A stretch of 64,000 nucleotides of DNA from Pedobacter psychrotolerans (GTDB lineage Bacteria > Bacteroidota > Bacteroidia > Sphingobacteriales > Sphingobacteriaceae): the NCBI RefSeq assembly GCF_004340665.1, contig NZ_SLWO01000007.1, positions 137,720 through 201,719 on the forward strand. Direction: 5' to 3'. Shown in pieces: positions 1 to 8,435 of the stretch (position 1 is the stretch's first letter; each line of letters begins with the position of its first letter). Position numbers and translations under genes: made by a program. The notes below the pieces were generated by a model. It had not been told where the DNA came from. It ran no database searches and saw only the letters and a program-made list of their open reading frames with translations.

Positions 1-53
1 TTCAAAAATTCATTCTCTAAATCATTCAGCAACTCATCATAACCTTTTCTATC
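1..53. repeat. Partial duplicate of the 3' end of the metallo-beta-lactamase gene
   Basis: Positions 1-53 match 210-262, the last codons of the neighbouring beta-lactamase gene, in the same orientation with one mismatch (a at 31, g at 240). The match stops abruptly at 53 and runs off the left window edge. It is either the end of a second, diverged gene copy or a short duplication; the window cannot decide. Confidence 0.85.
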
Positions 54-60
54 TCGTAGA

Positions 61-131
61 TGTCATCCTGAGCCTGTCGAAGGACTTATAAAAAATGTCC
101 TTAACGGTGTTTCGACAAACTCAACATGACA
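61..131. repeat. REP-like palindromic intergenic repeat
   Basis: The arm starting TGTCATCCTGAG and containing TGTCGAA is answered by TTCGACA and a terminal CATGACA, giving an imperfect palindrome of about 70 bp. This resembles the dispersed extragenic palindromes common in many bacterial genomes. It lies between the duplicated gene tail and the intact beta-lactamase gene. Confidence 0.6.
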
Positions 132-199
132 AATTTTAATCTCAATTAATAATGATGATACAGCCTCTTTTCCACATCAATATGCTCAATAGATCTACG

Positions 200-1078
200 T
201 TATTTCTTCTTCAAAAATTCATTCTCTAAATCATTCAGCGACTCATCATAACCTTTTCTATCGATAAAAGATTCAGGATGATAAGCATCGCCAGGTTTAT
301 GTTTACGATCAAGTTCAAACTGACTCGCATGAGAGGCCAGCCAGATATCAAAGTTCAGTTTTTTCATTTCCCCAATGGTATAAGCATAGTCTTTAGCAAT
401 ATCCGGATAGACTGTTAACTCAGAAAACTTTTTATCTGTAACGATTGTAGGCATATTGGCAATCAAAATCCTATATTTTTTTTGTCCATCTTTTACATCA
501 AACAGAAAACTACAAGAACCCTTGGTATGGCCAGGATGATGGAGCATTTCTAGCTTCATACCATCCAAACTCACCATATCACCATTACGCAATAAACGGT
601 CGGCCACGATTGGCTTAAACATGGTTCCATGTCCACCCAGCGCATAATCAGATTTACCACCATCTTCCGCAACAGCAGCATCTTTTTCATCCACCATAAA
701 TTGAGCACCTGTAGCTTTTTTAATCTCAGCCATGGCAGCCATATGATCGTAATGAGCCTGTGTAGTCAGTAAAACTTTAATTTCATTAAATTTAAAACCC
801 AGTGTTTCCACATTCGCCTTAATAATAGGAAGTGAAGCTGCAAGGCCAGTATTGATGAGGATATTTCCCTTTGGTGTAGCAATCAGGTAGCAGGCCAGAT
901 CAGCGGTACCCACATAATATAAGTTACCCGCAATACGAAAAGGCGGATAAGGTTGAGACCATTCGGCTGGTATATCCTTGGGTTCTTCTATTAATTGTGC
1001 AGATGCCAGCGCAGAAGTGAACAGCAAACACAAGGTGACAGCTATAAAATTGAAATAATGTTTAAGCATGGGAATCAT
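200..1078 (-). CDS. Subclass B3 metallo-beta-lactamase, GOB-like (Q-x-H-x-D-H variant)
   Basis: Secreted zinc hydrolase expected to open beta-lactam rings, including carbapenems, in the periplasm. The N-terminus is a signal peptide ending near ASAQ (residue 28). The metal motif reads QAHYDH (Q107, H109, D111, H112), with HPGH (H184) and SHASQF (H250) completing the sites. Gln replaces the usual first histidine (standard position 116), the hallmark of the GOB enzymes of Elizabethkingia. Other blocks, such as FRIAGNLYYVGT and GNILINTG, also fit my memory of GOB. Length (292) is normal. A second in-frame ATG at 1069 (MLKHYF) would give a cleaner signal peptide and may be the true start. The gene is monocistronic and divergent from the next operon. 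Family assignment is firm; the substrate range is inferred. Confidence 0.93.
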   Translation of the reverse strand: MIPMLKHYFNFIAVTLCLLFTSALASAQLIEEPKDIPAEWSQPYPPFRIAGNLYYVGTADLACYLIATPKGNILINTGLAASLPIIKANVETLGFKFNEIKVLLTTQAHYDHMAAMAEIKKATGAQFMVDEKDAAVAEDGGKSDYALGGHGTMFKPIVADRLLRNGDMVSLDGMKLEMLHHPGHTKGSCSFLFDVKDGQKKYRILIANMPTIVTDKKFSELTVYPDIAKDYAYTIGEMKKLNFDIWLASHASQFELDRKHKPGDAYHPESFIDRKGYDESLNDLENEFLKKK

Positions 1079-1241
1079 TTAGCTTTAAGGTTCTGTAATA
1101 ATAGCTATTTTTTCGAAAATGGCCCGTATCATGGTATTCAACCTTTCGGTTTTAAGTGCCAATTATACTTCGGCTCAGTTTAACAAAACGGCAATACCTT
1201 AATAATTTCAAAAAAACATGCAGAAAGTTTTGGTATAAATG

Positions 1242-1249
1242 TATCTTTG
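1242..1249 (+). promoter_or_regulatory. Bacteroidota -7 promoter element TATCTTTG
   Basis: Exact match to the TAnnTTTG -7 consensus, in front of the plus-strand transport operon. No clear -33 TTTG is seen at the usual spacing. It overlaps the TTG at 1247, so translation must begin downstream of that codon if this promoter is used. Confidence 0.6.
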
Positions 1250-1624
1250 TTGCAATTGGACAAGGCAGTAAACTTATATCGTAAAAAAAGATTCACCCAA
1301 ATCAGGGCGTTTTTGTTATTGGTATTATTTACAAGTGCATTGCTGATTCAGGCGCTTCACCATCATGAACAGGATGTTCCCGATTCCTGCAAATCCAGAT
1401 ATGAAAAGGTACAGGCATCTACTCAGTTTAAAATTAATAAGGTAAATTGTAAGCTCTGCGAAATTGTTAAACACCAATCTCATCATTACACTTTACCACT
1501 ACCCAACACCATTGTAGTAAAAAGGGAAATCCCTTTCAATCATCATTTCAGGTATTTTCAGAAACATCCTGTAGCTTATATTCTTGCTGCAGCCAACAAA
1601 GGGCCACCCAGCTTTATCGCTTAA
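1247..1624 (+). CDS. Small His/Cys-rich membrane-anchored or secreted protein, first gene of transport operon
   Basis: Not a family I can name. The reading frame has a basic start, one hydrophobic segment (about residues 20-36, AFLLLVLFTSALLIQAL) and then a soluble part rich in potential metal ligands: HHHE at 38-41, a CKLC pair near 68-71, HQSHH near 75-80 and NHH near 98. The frame opens with TTG at 1247, but a -7 promoter box overlaps that codon. The in-frame TTG at 1256 is more plausible, and no ATG is available. It precedes the ABC ATPase and TonB receptor genes on the same strand. The position and ligand content suggest a periplasmic metal-handling accessory. That is inference; coding status is likely but the start is unsure. 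Confidence 0.55.
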   Translation: MLQLDKAVNLYRKKRFTQIRAFLLLVLFTSALLIQALHHHEQDVPDSCKSRYEKVQASTQFKINKVNCKLCEIVKHQSHHYTLPLPNTIVVKREIPFNHHFRYFQKHPVAYILAAANKGPPSFIA

Positions 1625-1718
1625 TACACCCCTAAGCGGGAGTATGCATTCTTATCACATCATTTCACATCCATGTAAGCCCTTAGTGGCCTGCAATCTC
1701 ATTTATCATATTTTTTTT

Positions 1719-2414
1719 ATGCTTCAAGCCATTTCATTATCCAAAAATTACGGATCATATCAAGCCCTTAATCAATTAAACCTCACGGTTAATCCAGGAG
1801 AAGTATACTGCCTGCTTGGCCAGAATGGGGCTGGCAAAACCACAACCATCAACCTTTTTTTAGGGTTTATTGAGCCCAGTAACGGAAAAATTTTAATCGA
1901 TAACGAAGAAATTTCGGCGGGTGATGATCAACGAAGGAAACACCTTGCCTATATTCCTGAAGTGGTAATGCTTTATGGAAATCTGTCGGCTATCGAAAAC
2001 CTGGATTACTTTTCTAAGCTGGCTGGTTTTGATTACAGTGAACAAGAACTGGTTCAGTTTTTAAGCAATTGTGGTTTGCAGTCTACCGCGCATCATAAAC
2101 ACCTTGCAGGATTTAGTAAAGGCATGCGCCAGAAAGTGGGTATTGCCATTGCCGTAGCAAAAAACGCGAAAATCATTTTAATGGATGAACCCACCAGCGG
2201 GCTTGATCCAAAAGCTACCGCAGAATTTACCGAACTGGTTAAGAAACTTGCATCCGAAGGAAAATCCATCCTGATGGCTACGCATGATATTTTCAATGCC
2301 GTAAGCCTCGGCACACACATCGGCATTATGAAACAGGGCGAACTCGTTCACACCTTAAAGGCCAGTGAAATATCGGCTTCAGACCTTCAGGAATTATACT
2401 TAAAAACCATTTAA
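1719..2414 (+). CDS. ABC transporter ATP-binding protein (ABC-2 type, NosF-like)
   Basis: Cytoplasmic ATPase of 231 residues powering the two DUF3526 permeases encoded downstream. Walker A is GQNGAGKTT near residue 37, the signature is FSKGMRQKVG and Walker B is ILMDEPTSGLD, followed by the H-loop ATHD. All ATPase motifs are intact. The frame is open back to 1584, but MLQAISLSKN at 1719 is the natural start of an ABC domain, and the extra upstream residues look non-coding. It lies 13 bp before the TonB receptor. Family assignment is secure. The substrate is unknown; the cluster suggests a metal, siderophore or copper-type process rather than a proven one. Confidence 0.9.
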   Translation: MLQAISLSKNYGSYQALNQLNLTVNPGEVYCLLGQNGAGKTTTINLFLGFIEPSNGKILIDNEEISAGDDQRRKHLAYIPEVVMLYGNLSAIENLDYFSKLAGFDYSEQELVQFLSNCGLQSTAHHKHLAGFSKGMRQKVGIAIAVAKNAKIILMDEPTSGLDPKATAEFTELVKKLASEGKSILMATHDIFNAVSLGTHIGIMKQGELVHTLKASEISASDLQELYLKTI

Positions 2415-2427
2415 TCATCATATTTTA

Positions 2428-4935
2428 ATGGATCACACGAATAAAATCCGTCAGATATGGCGGTTAACATCCCTTTTTTTATTCTTCAGTATCATCAGCC
2501 TTGCTGCTAAAGCACAAGTTCGGGTAAGCGGAAGCATTAACGACCAACATGGCAATGGAATAAGCAAAGCCACCATTAAATTTAAAAGTGGCAAAGACCA
2601 GTTAAATCTCAGCAGCGATTCATTGGGTAATTTTTCCATTATCCTGCCTAAAGCTGCAAATTATACCCTTACCATCAGCGCAATTGGTTACAGTACCTTT
2701 TCTAAAAACTACCCCATCAATGGTTTGGGTGATTTTAAATTAGATCCTATTGCTTTATCACCAGCCAATGAAGAATTGCAGACAGTAGAGATTATAGGCA
2801 CAAATGGTAAAAAGTATTACGGCAACTATTCTTTTTCGGCAACCAAAACCGCTACCCTAAATAAGGATATACCCCAGGCAATTTCATCCATATCAAAAGA
2901 ATTGATAGCCGACAGACAGGCAGCCGTGCTTGCCGATGCAGTAAAAAATGTAACTAGTGTATCGCAAAGCAGTTTTTACAACCAGTTTTCTATCCGTGGA
3001 ATTAACCAGAACGAAGAAGGAACAATCATCAACGGAATGCGTACCCGTCAAAATTATTTCAACCAGCCTCTTACCAATAATCTGGAAAGAATTGAAGTTA
3101 TTAAAGGCCCGGCAAGTGCTACATTCTCCAGTGTTGATCCGGGTGGGAGCATTAATCTCGTCACCAAAAAACCTTTAAGTGAAGACCGGAAAGAAATCAG
3201 CATCTCTGGCGGGAGTTTCAGTACCGTTCGTGGTGCACTGGATTTCACTGGCCCTTTAAACACAGAGAAAACCTTGCTTTATCGGCTCAACTTAGGTTAT
3301 GAAGATAGTAAGAGCTTTAGAGACTTACAGTTTAGGAAGGGTTACATCATTGCACCTTCCTTCTCCTACATCCCGAATGACAAAACCAGTTTAAATGTGG
3401 AAGTAGTGATGAACAACAGCAATTCAAGACTGGATCGCGGACAACCTATTTTTGGTGCCGTAGCTGGTCAGACCGATCTAAACAGCACACCAATCCGTTT
3501 TAACCTGGGCGCCAGTAACGATAAATTTAATACGCAGGACCTGATGCTGATGGCCAATTTTTCTCATAAAATTTCTAAAGGCATTTCCTTTAACATGGCC
3601 TATATGAAACAGAACTGGAATGAAGATCTGGTGGAACACCGTACCAACAATGCATTTGCGGTGGATGAAAATAACCACCCCATTCGCAGCCTGGCGGGAA
3701 TGATTGCCGTACAGCGTCAGCAAAAATTTGCCACCGATAACATCAGTACCTATCTGTCCATCAATGCCCATACATTTGGTGTAGAGCATAAAATGGTAGT
3801 AGGTTATGACCGCATCATGAACCAGAAATTAAGAGGTGGCGGTATCAATACCGCTCAAGGCTATCGCCTGAAGGATGGAACAATTGCCGCTCGGTATGAT
3901 GTGACAAAGAAAGATCTCTACCAGTTTCGTGTGGTGAATGGCGTGAATGCACCCGTTCCAAATGTAGAACATTTTAACCTTGCCAATCCATCTTACACCC
4001 TCAAAAACCTGAACGATTATGTTTTCTCAAAAGTAGAAATCCCACCTTCTTATTACCTCGTTAATGGTGTCTATCTTCAAGATCAGATTAAATACCAGCA
4101 GCTTACTTTAACACTGGGCCTCAGACAGGAATGGTATGAAGATTACAGCAATTACAGGCTTTCAAACGAAAGTAAAATTAGTCGGCACAAGCTCTTGCCA
4201 AGGCTTGGCGTTACCTATGCGGTAAATGCTCATATCAATATTTACGGAACTTACCTCCAAGGTTACCAGCCACAAGGAAATACATCCAGCCTGGTAATTG
4301 TTCCACCACCCGCCGGTTCTAACTTTAAACCGCTGGAAAGTAACCTGAAAGAATTGGGTGCCAAATCTGAATGGCTTGAAGGTAATCTGATGGTTAACAT
4401 TTCCCTTTTCGAAATCAACCAGAAAAACCTGTTGATGAATGCCAATGATCCATTTGATGTAAACCGCCTGATTGAACGTGGCGCACAGCGAAGCAGGGGA
4501 ATTGAGGTAGAATCATCAGGCTTCATCAGGCCAAACTGGCAATTTAACGTGGGCTATAGTTATGTAGATGCTGTTGTAACCGAAGATAATGATCCATTAA
4601 TCATTGGCCAGCGTGTACAGAACACCCCTAAACACAGCGCCAGCTTATGGACCCGTTACAACCTGGAAAGCAGAGCTTTGAAAGGCATTGGCTTTGGTGC
4701 CGGGTTACAATACAGCGGCAACAAGCTTCCCTTATATATTAGAGATTTTACCCTGCCAGGCTTTACCATCGCTGATGCTGCAATTTATTATACCCCCGCA
4801 GCATCCAGAGTTCAATTGGCCATGAATATCAATAACATCTTCAATAAAACCTATTGGGTTGGTGCCCAGAATTACCTGCGCCTTTTCCCCGGTACGCCAA
4901 GAAATGTCATGTTTAATGTAACCTACAGAATATAA
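2428..4935 (+). CDS. TonB-dependent siderophore-type outer-membrane receptor
   Basis: Outer-membrane 22-strand barrel of 835 residues that imports a large ligand using TonB energy. After a signal peptide ending near AAKAQ there is a carboxypeptidase-regulatory-like beta domain (about 30-115), typical of Bacteroidota receptors. A plug follows with PQAISSISKELI, FSIRGI and GGSINLVTKKP (about 145-250), then the barrel, ending in the usual aromatic/hydrophobic strand (FNVTYRI). The plug matches the ferric-siderophore receptor group (FhuA/FoxA-like) rather than SusC. Its stop codon overlaps the start of the next permease (TAATG). Being inside an ABC exporter-type operon is unusual for a siderophore receptor, so the ligand is left open. 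Confidence 0.92.
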   Translation: MDHTNKIRQIWRLTSLFLFFSIISLAAKAQVRVSGSINDQHGNGISKATIKFKSGKDQLNLSSDSLGNFSIILPKAANYTLTISAIGYSTFSKNYPINGLGDFKLDPIALSPANEELQTVEIIGTNGKKYYGNYSFSATKTATLNKDIPQAISSISKELIADRQAAVLADAVKNVTSVSQSSFYNQFSIRGINQNEEGTIINGMRTRQNYFNQPLTNNLERIEVIKGPASATFSSVDPGGSINLVTKKPLSEDRKEISISGGSFSTVRGALDFTGPLNTEKTLLYRLNLGYEDSKSFRDLQFRKGYIIAPSFSYIPNDKTSLNVEVVMNNSNSRLDRGQPIFGAVAGQTDLNSTPIRFNLGASNDKFNTQDLMLMANFSHKISKGISFNMAYMKQNWNEDLVEHRTNNAFAVDENNHPIRSLAGMIAVQRQQKFATDNISTYLSINAHTFGVEHKMVVGYDRIMNQKLRGGGINTAQGYRLKDGTIAARYDVTKKDLYQFRVVNGVNAPVPNVEHFNLANPSYTLKNLNDYVFSKVEIPPSYYLVNGVYLQDQIKYQQLTLTLGLRQEWYEDYSNYRLSNESKISRHKLLPRLGVTYAVNAHINIYGTYLQGYQPQGNTSSLVIVPPPAGSNFKPLESNLKELGAKSEWLEGNLMVNISLFEINQKNLLMNANDPFDVNRLIERGAQRSRGIEVESSGFIRPNWQFNVGYSYVDAVVTEDNDPLIIGQRVQNTPKHSASLWTRYNLESRALKGIGFGAGLQYSGNKLPLYIRDFTLPGFTIADAAIYYTPAASRVQLAMNINNIFNKTYWVGAQNYLRLFPGTPRNVMFNVTYRI

Positions 4936-6380
4936 TGCCAAATATTACCTTCACCATTGCCAAACAAACCTACCAATCAACCTTTGGGAATAAGGCTACG
5001 TTAGTGCTCACCATTTTGTTGGGGCTTTCACTTTGCCTGGCCACCTATGTAGGCTGGCAGAATTTTAAAACACAGAACAATCAACGGCTTTACTATAAAA
5101 ATATGGTACGGGCACAGTGGTTATCTAAACCAGATAAACATCCACACCGGATGGCGCACTACGGCTACCTCGCCTTTCGGGAAAAACATGAACTGAGTTT
5201 CTTCGATTTTGGGATAGAAAGTTTTGCCGGGGTTTCCATCTTTCTGGAAGCCCATAAACAAAATACCGTAAATTTCAGTGAAGCTGGTTTCTCCAACGGG
5301 ATGCTGCGCTTTGGCGAAATCAGCATTGCAATGGTATTGCAATTATTGGTACCACTTCTTATCTTTTTTCTGGGCTACAATAGTATATCCGCAGAGCGGG
5401 AATCGGGAACACTTAAAATTTTGCTCTGTCAGAACGTTAGCTGGAAAAAACTGCTTTGGGGTAAAACACTAGGCATTATTGGTGTAGCCTTAACCATTTT
5501 TATTCCCCTCATTCTGTTGACCATTTTACTTTGGGCTTCTTTAAGCAACTGGCAAATCAGTATAGACGCAACACTGCGCCTATTGATCTTAATTTTAAGT
5601 TATTCCATTTATTTCTTCATTGTTTCGGCCATAACCGTATTGGTTTCGGCTTTTCAGCGAAGCTCAAAAACAGCATTGATTACCCTTTTATCCTGCTGGA
5701 TATTTTTCGTGATTTTAATGCCGAGAATCATTCAGGCAATAGGAACGAAGATTCACCCCACCCCTTCCAAAATCGAATTTGCGGATGCCATTTCAGAAGA
5801 TATTCAGAAACAAGGTGATAGCCACGATCCGAATGATCCGCATTTTGCCGCCATAAAAGATTCGTTATTGCGGAAATATCAAGTTGATGATGTAAAGAAA
5901 CTACCCTTTAATTATGGTGGCTATATTATGGCAGAAGGTGAAAGAATCACTTCCCACATTTATAGTGATCATCAGCGCCAGCTGAACAACACCTTCGATA
6001 AGCAAAATAGCTTCACCGTATTTGCCGGTTTGTTCAATCCTTACTTATCACTGAAACAAATCTCAATGGCCCTCACCGCTTCCGATTTTAAAACCTATGT
6101 CAATTTTCAAAACCAGGCAGAGGCTTATAGGTATGGATTGGCGCAGAAAATGAATAAACTTCAAATTGATAAAATCAGTAACCATTCCCCTGGCGAACAT
6201 GAAAAGCCTTTATCGATCAGTAAATCCAACTGGGCAGAGCAACCAGATTTCAATTATAAATTTGATCATTTGAGCAACGTTTTAAGGCATGAACTGCTAT
6301 CACTAATGGCTTTGTTTGCTTGGTTCATTGCAATACTGCTCCTTCTCCAATATTCATTCAAATGGATTAAAACCATATAA
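4935..6380 (+). CDS. ABC-2 family permease, DUF3526 type (first of two)
   Basis: Inner-membrane protein of 481 residues with the DUF3526 layout: an N-terminal membrane helix (about 24-42), a large extracytoplasmic loop, a central bundle of about five helices (about 135-275), a second long soluble loop and a C-terminal helix (about 455-475). The segment YNSISAERESGTLKILL is the characteristic coupling region of ABC-2 permeases. It overlaps the receptor stop by one base and is followed by a paralogous permease, so the two probably form a heterodimer driven by the ATPase at 1719. Related subunits occur next to copper/nitrous-oxide and peptide-export clusters. Substrate unknown. Confidence 0.85.
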   Translation: MPNITFTIAKQTYQSTFGNKATLVLTILLGLSLCLATYVGWQNFKTQNNQRLYYKNMVRAQWLSKPDKHPHRMAHYGYLAFREKHELSFFDFGIESFAGVSIFLEAHKQNTVNFSEAGFSNGMLRFGEISIAMVLQLLVPLLIFFLGYNSISAERESGTLKILLCQNVSWKKLLWGKTLGIIGVALTIFIPLILLTILLWASLSNWQISIDATLRLLILILSYSIYFFIVSAITVLVSAFQRSSKTALITLLSCWIFFVILMPRIIQAIGTKIHPTPSKIEFADAISEDIQKQGDSHDPNDPHFAAIKDSLLRKYQVDDVKKLPFNYGGYIMAEGERITSHIYSDHQRQLNNTFDKQNSFTVFAGLFNPYLSLKQISMALTASDFKTYVNFQNQAEAYRYGLAQKMNKLQIDKISNHSPGEHEKPLSISKSNWAEQPDFNYKFDHLSNVLRHELLSLMALFAWFIAILLLLQYSFKWIKTI

Positions 6381-6384
6381 TGTT

Positions 6385-7764
6385 ATGAAAAAAAGCACCT
6401 CTAATTTAGAATTTAAACTTTTCTTCAGAAACCGTTCGGCCTGGATAGGCATTTTGGTATTGCTGCTTACAGGCTTCGCCGGATTATATTTTGGAAAAAC
6501 TTTTATTGCCAATCAACAAGCCGTAATTGAAAAGGCAGCCCTATTGCAAAAGAAAAACACGCTCGACAATATCAAGCACTTTAACAAAGACATCGGATTG
6601 ATTTTCTTTCACAACAAATTCTCTACGGCTAATTTCCCCGATCGATGGGCAGCCTTCTCCAACGGACAGCGGGATGTGAATCCTTACCTGATATCGGTAA
6701 CGATGCTCGGAATAGAAGGGCAACTTTATGATACCGATATCACCAATCCGGTAAGCATGCTTTTAGGCAATATGGATCTAAGCTTTGTTTACCTGTTTTT
6801 GTTTCCACTTGTAATTATTGCTTTCACGTATAACCTCATTTCCGAACAGCAGGAAAGTGGGATATGGTCTTTACTCAAATCGCAAACCAATGCATTGGCA
6901 AACGTAATCTGGCAAAAATTTCTGATCAGAATCACAGCTGTTTATGCGGTAGCCTTTTTGCTCCTCATTGCCGCAGTTATTTATTTGCACTTATCCATAG
7001 ATGCTACCTTGGCAGCTGTTGCTGGATTAATTATCCTCTACCTGGCCTTCTGGTTTGCAGTATCAATGTTTATCGTTTCTTTAGGACGCTCATCAAGCTA
7101 CAATGCATCTGCACTTGTAGCCATCTGGGTAGCCATTTGCTTGGTAATCCCTGCATCTTTAAACCTTTTGCTTACACAAAAATATGGCGTACCCGAAGCT
7201 TTGCAGAATGTAATTAACCAGCGTGAGGGTTATCATGAAAAGTGGGACATGCCGAAGGAGGTGACCATGAAGCCCTTTTTTGAACACTATCCGCAGCTCA
7301 AAAAATATCCTTTTCCGGCTGATAAAAGTTTTAGCTGGTTCTGGTATTACGGCATGCAACAAATGGGTGATGATCAGGCGATAAAGAGCAGATTGGCAGT
7401 GGCTGATAAATTGGCTGCCCGACAGGATTTCACCAACATTGCCGCACTCTTTTTTCCAACCATTCAAGCCCAGCTTGCAGTAAACGAACTGGCCGGATCT
7501 GATTTGAATGCACACCTGAAGTTTCAGCAAGCGGTAAGAAATCAGCACGAAAAAATTCGCCTGCACTTCTATCCCAGCATCTTTCAGGAAAAAGACATCG
7601 CCTCAACCGATATTAAAAGCATCGGATTAAAAAAGTTTATCCCCACAAAAGTCCATGATTGGAGCAGACTTTTATCGCTATTAATCTGGATCTTGGTTTT
7701 CTCCACAATTGCATTCAGAAACCTAAAAGGCAATGCTTTAATTAGAAATACAGATACTGAGTAA
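6385..7764 (+). CDS. ABC-2 family permease, DUF3526 type (second of two)
   Basis: Paralogue of the preceding gene, 459 residues from the ATG at 6385. The open frame extends upstream to 6316, but that would overlap the preceding gene by 65 bp, and MKKSTSNLEFKLF is the natural start. The helix pattern is the same: one near the N-terminus, a central set of about five, and one near 430-448. The coupling segment YNLISEQQESGIWSLL matches that of its partner. It is the last gene of the operon and a strong hairpin follows at 7788. Together with its neighbours it should form one ABC-2 complex plus an outer-membrane receptor. Confidence 0.85.
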   Translation: MKKSTSNLEFKLFFRNRSAWIGILVLLLTGFAGLYFGKTFIANQQAVIEKAALLQKKNTLDNIKHFNKDIGLIFFHNKFSTANFPDRWAAFSNGQRDVNPYLISVTMLGIEGQLYDTDITNPVSMLLGNMDLSFVYLFLFPLVIIAFTYNLISEQQESGIWSLLKSQTNALANVIWQKFLIRITAVYAVAFLLLIAAVIYLHLSIDATLAAVAGLIILYLAFWFAVSMFIVSLGRSSSYNASALVAIWVAICLVIPASLNLLLTQKYGVPEALQNVINQREGYHEKWDMPKEVTMKPFFEHYPQLKKYPFPADKSFSWFWYYGMQQMGDDQAIKSRLAVADKLAARQDFTNIAALFFPTIQAQLAVNELAGSDLNAHLKFQQAVRNQHEKIRLHFYPSIFQEKDIASTDIKSIGLKKFIPTKVHDWSRLLSLLIWILVFSTIAFRNLKGNALIRNTDTE

Positions 7765-7787
7765 CATTGGTATAGTTAGAAACATCT

Positions 7788-7826
7788 AAAAACGAGTCGC
7801 AGCATTTCGCTACGACTCGTTTTTGC
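7788..7826 (+). terminator. Rho-independent terminator of the TonB/ABC operon
   Basis: Arms AACGAGTCGCAGC and GCTACGACTCGTT pair over about 12 bp with one mismatch around a short loop, followed by a T run. A-rich sequence on the other side would let it act in both directions. Confidence 0.8.
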
Positions 7827-7844
7827 AATTTGATATCACCACCT

Positions 7845-8312
7845 TGTCATTCCAAGCGCAACGAGGAATCCCCAACCTACAAGCACTGAAACCAACCTTA
7901 CCTACCCACCCCTTTATCGCATTTCTTCAGTCAACTTACACTTCCTGTCATTCCGAGCGCAGCGAAGAATCTCCAACCCACAAGCACTGAAACCAACCTT
8001 ACCTACCCACCCCTTTATCGCACTTCTTCAGTCAACTTACACTTCCTGTCATTCCGAGCGCAGCGAGGAATCCCCAACCCACAAGCACCGAAAGCAACCT
8101 TACCTACCAACCCCTTTATCGCATTTTCTTTAGTCAACTTACACTTCCTGTCATTCCGAGCGCAGCGAAGAATCCCCAACCCACAAGCACTGAAACCAAC
8201 CTTACCTACCCACCCCTTTATCGCATTTCTTCAGTTAACTTACACTTCCTGTCATTCAGAGCGCAGCGAAGAATCCCCAACCCACAAGCACAGAAACCAA
8301 CCTTACCCCCAG
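7845..8312. repeat. Five-copy 101-bp tandem repeat
   Basis: Units begin with TGTCATTCC at 7845, 7946, 8047, 8149 and 8250, spacing 101, 101, 102 and 101 bp. Each contains the extragenic core GAGCGCAGCGA(A/G)GAATC, then CAAGCAC, ACCTTACC and CCCCTTTATCGCA. Units differ at only a few positions. The last is cut short near 8312. It lies between two convergent transcription units and fills most of the gap 7827-8370; nothing coding is seen there. Confidence 0.92.
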
Positions 8313-8370
8313 GTGTTAATTTTGGAAAATACACCTTTTAACCACCCCCTCTTAATACTTTATTAAACTG

Positions 8371-8409
8371 ACGAAGTTCCGCCATACTCTTTCCCTTTTG
8401 AAACTTCGT
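8371..8409 (-). terminator. Possible terminator downstream of the beta-galactosidase gene
   Basis: Arms ACGAAGTT (8371-8378) and AACTTCGT (8402-8409) form an 8-bp inverted repeat about 27 bp after the stop codon. The loop is long and no good T run follows, so this is weak. Confidence 0.3.
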
Positions 8410-8435
8410 AAGTTAATCAGGTAACATCAAATGCT

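Noticed and set aside
1584..1718. N-terminal extension of the ABC ATPase
   Set aside because: The added residues do not resemble an ABC domain; MLQAISLSKN at 1719 is the normal start.
7845..8312. CRISPR array
   Set aside because: Units are contiguous 101-bp tandem copies with no unique spacers and no cas genes nearby.
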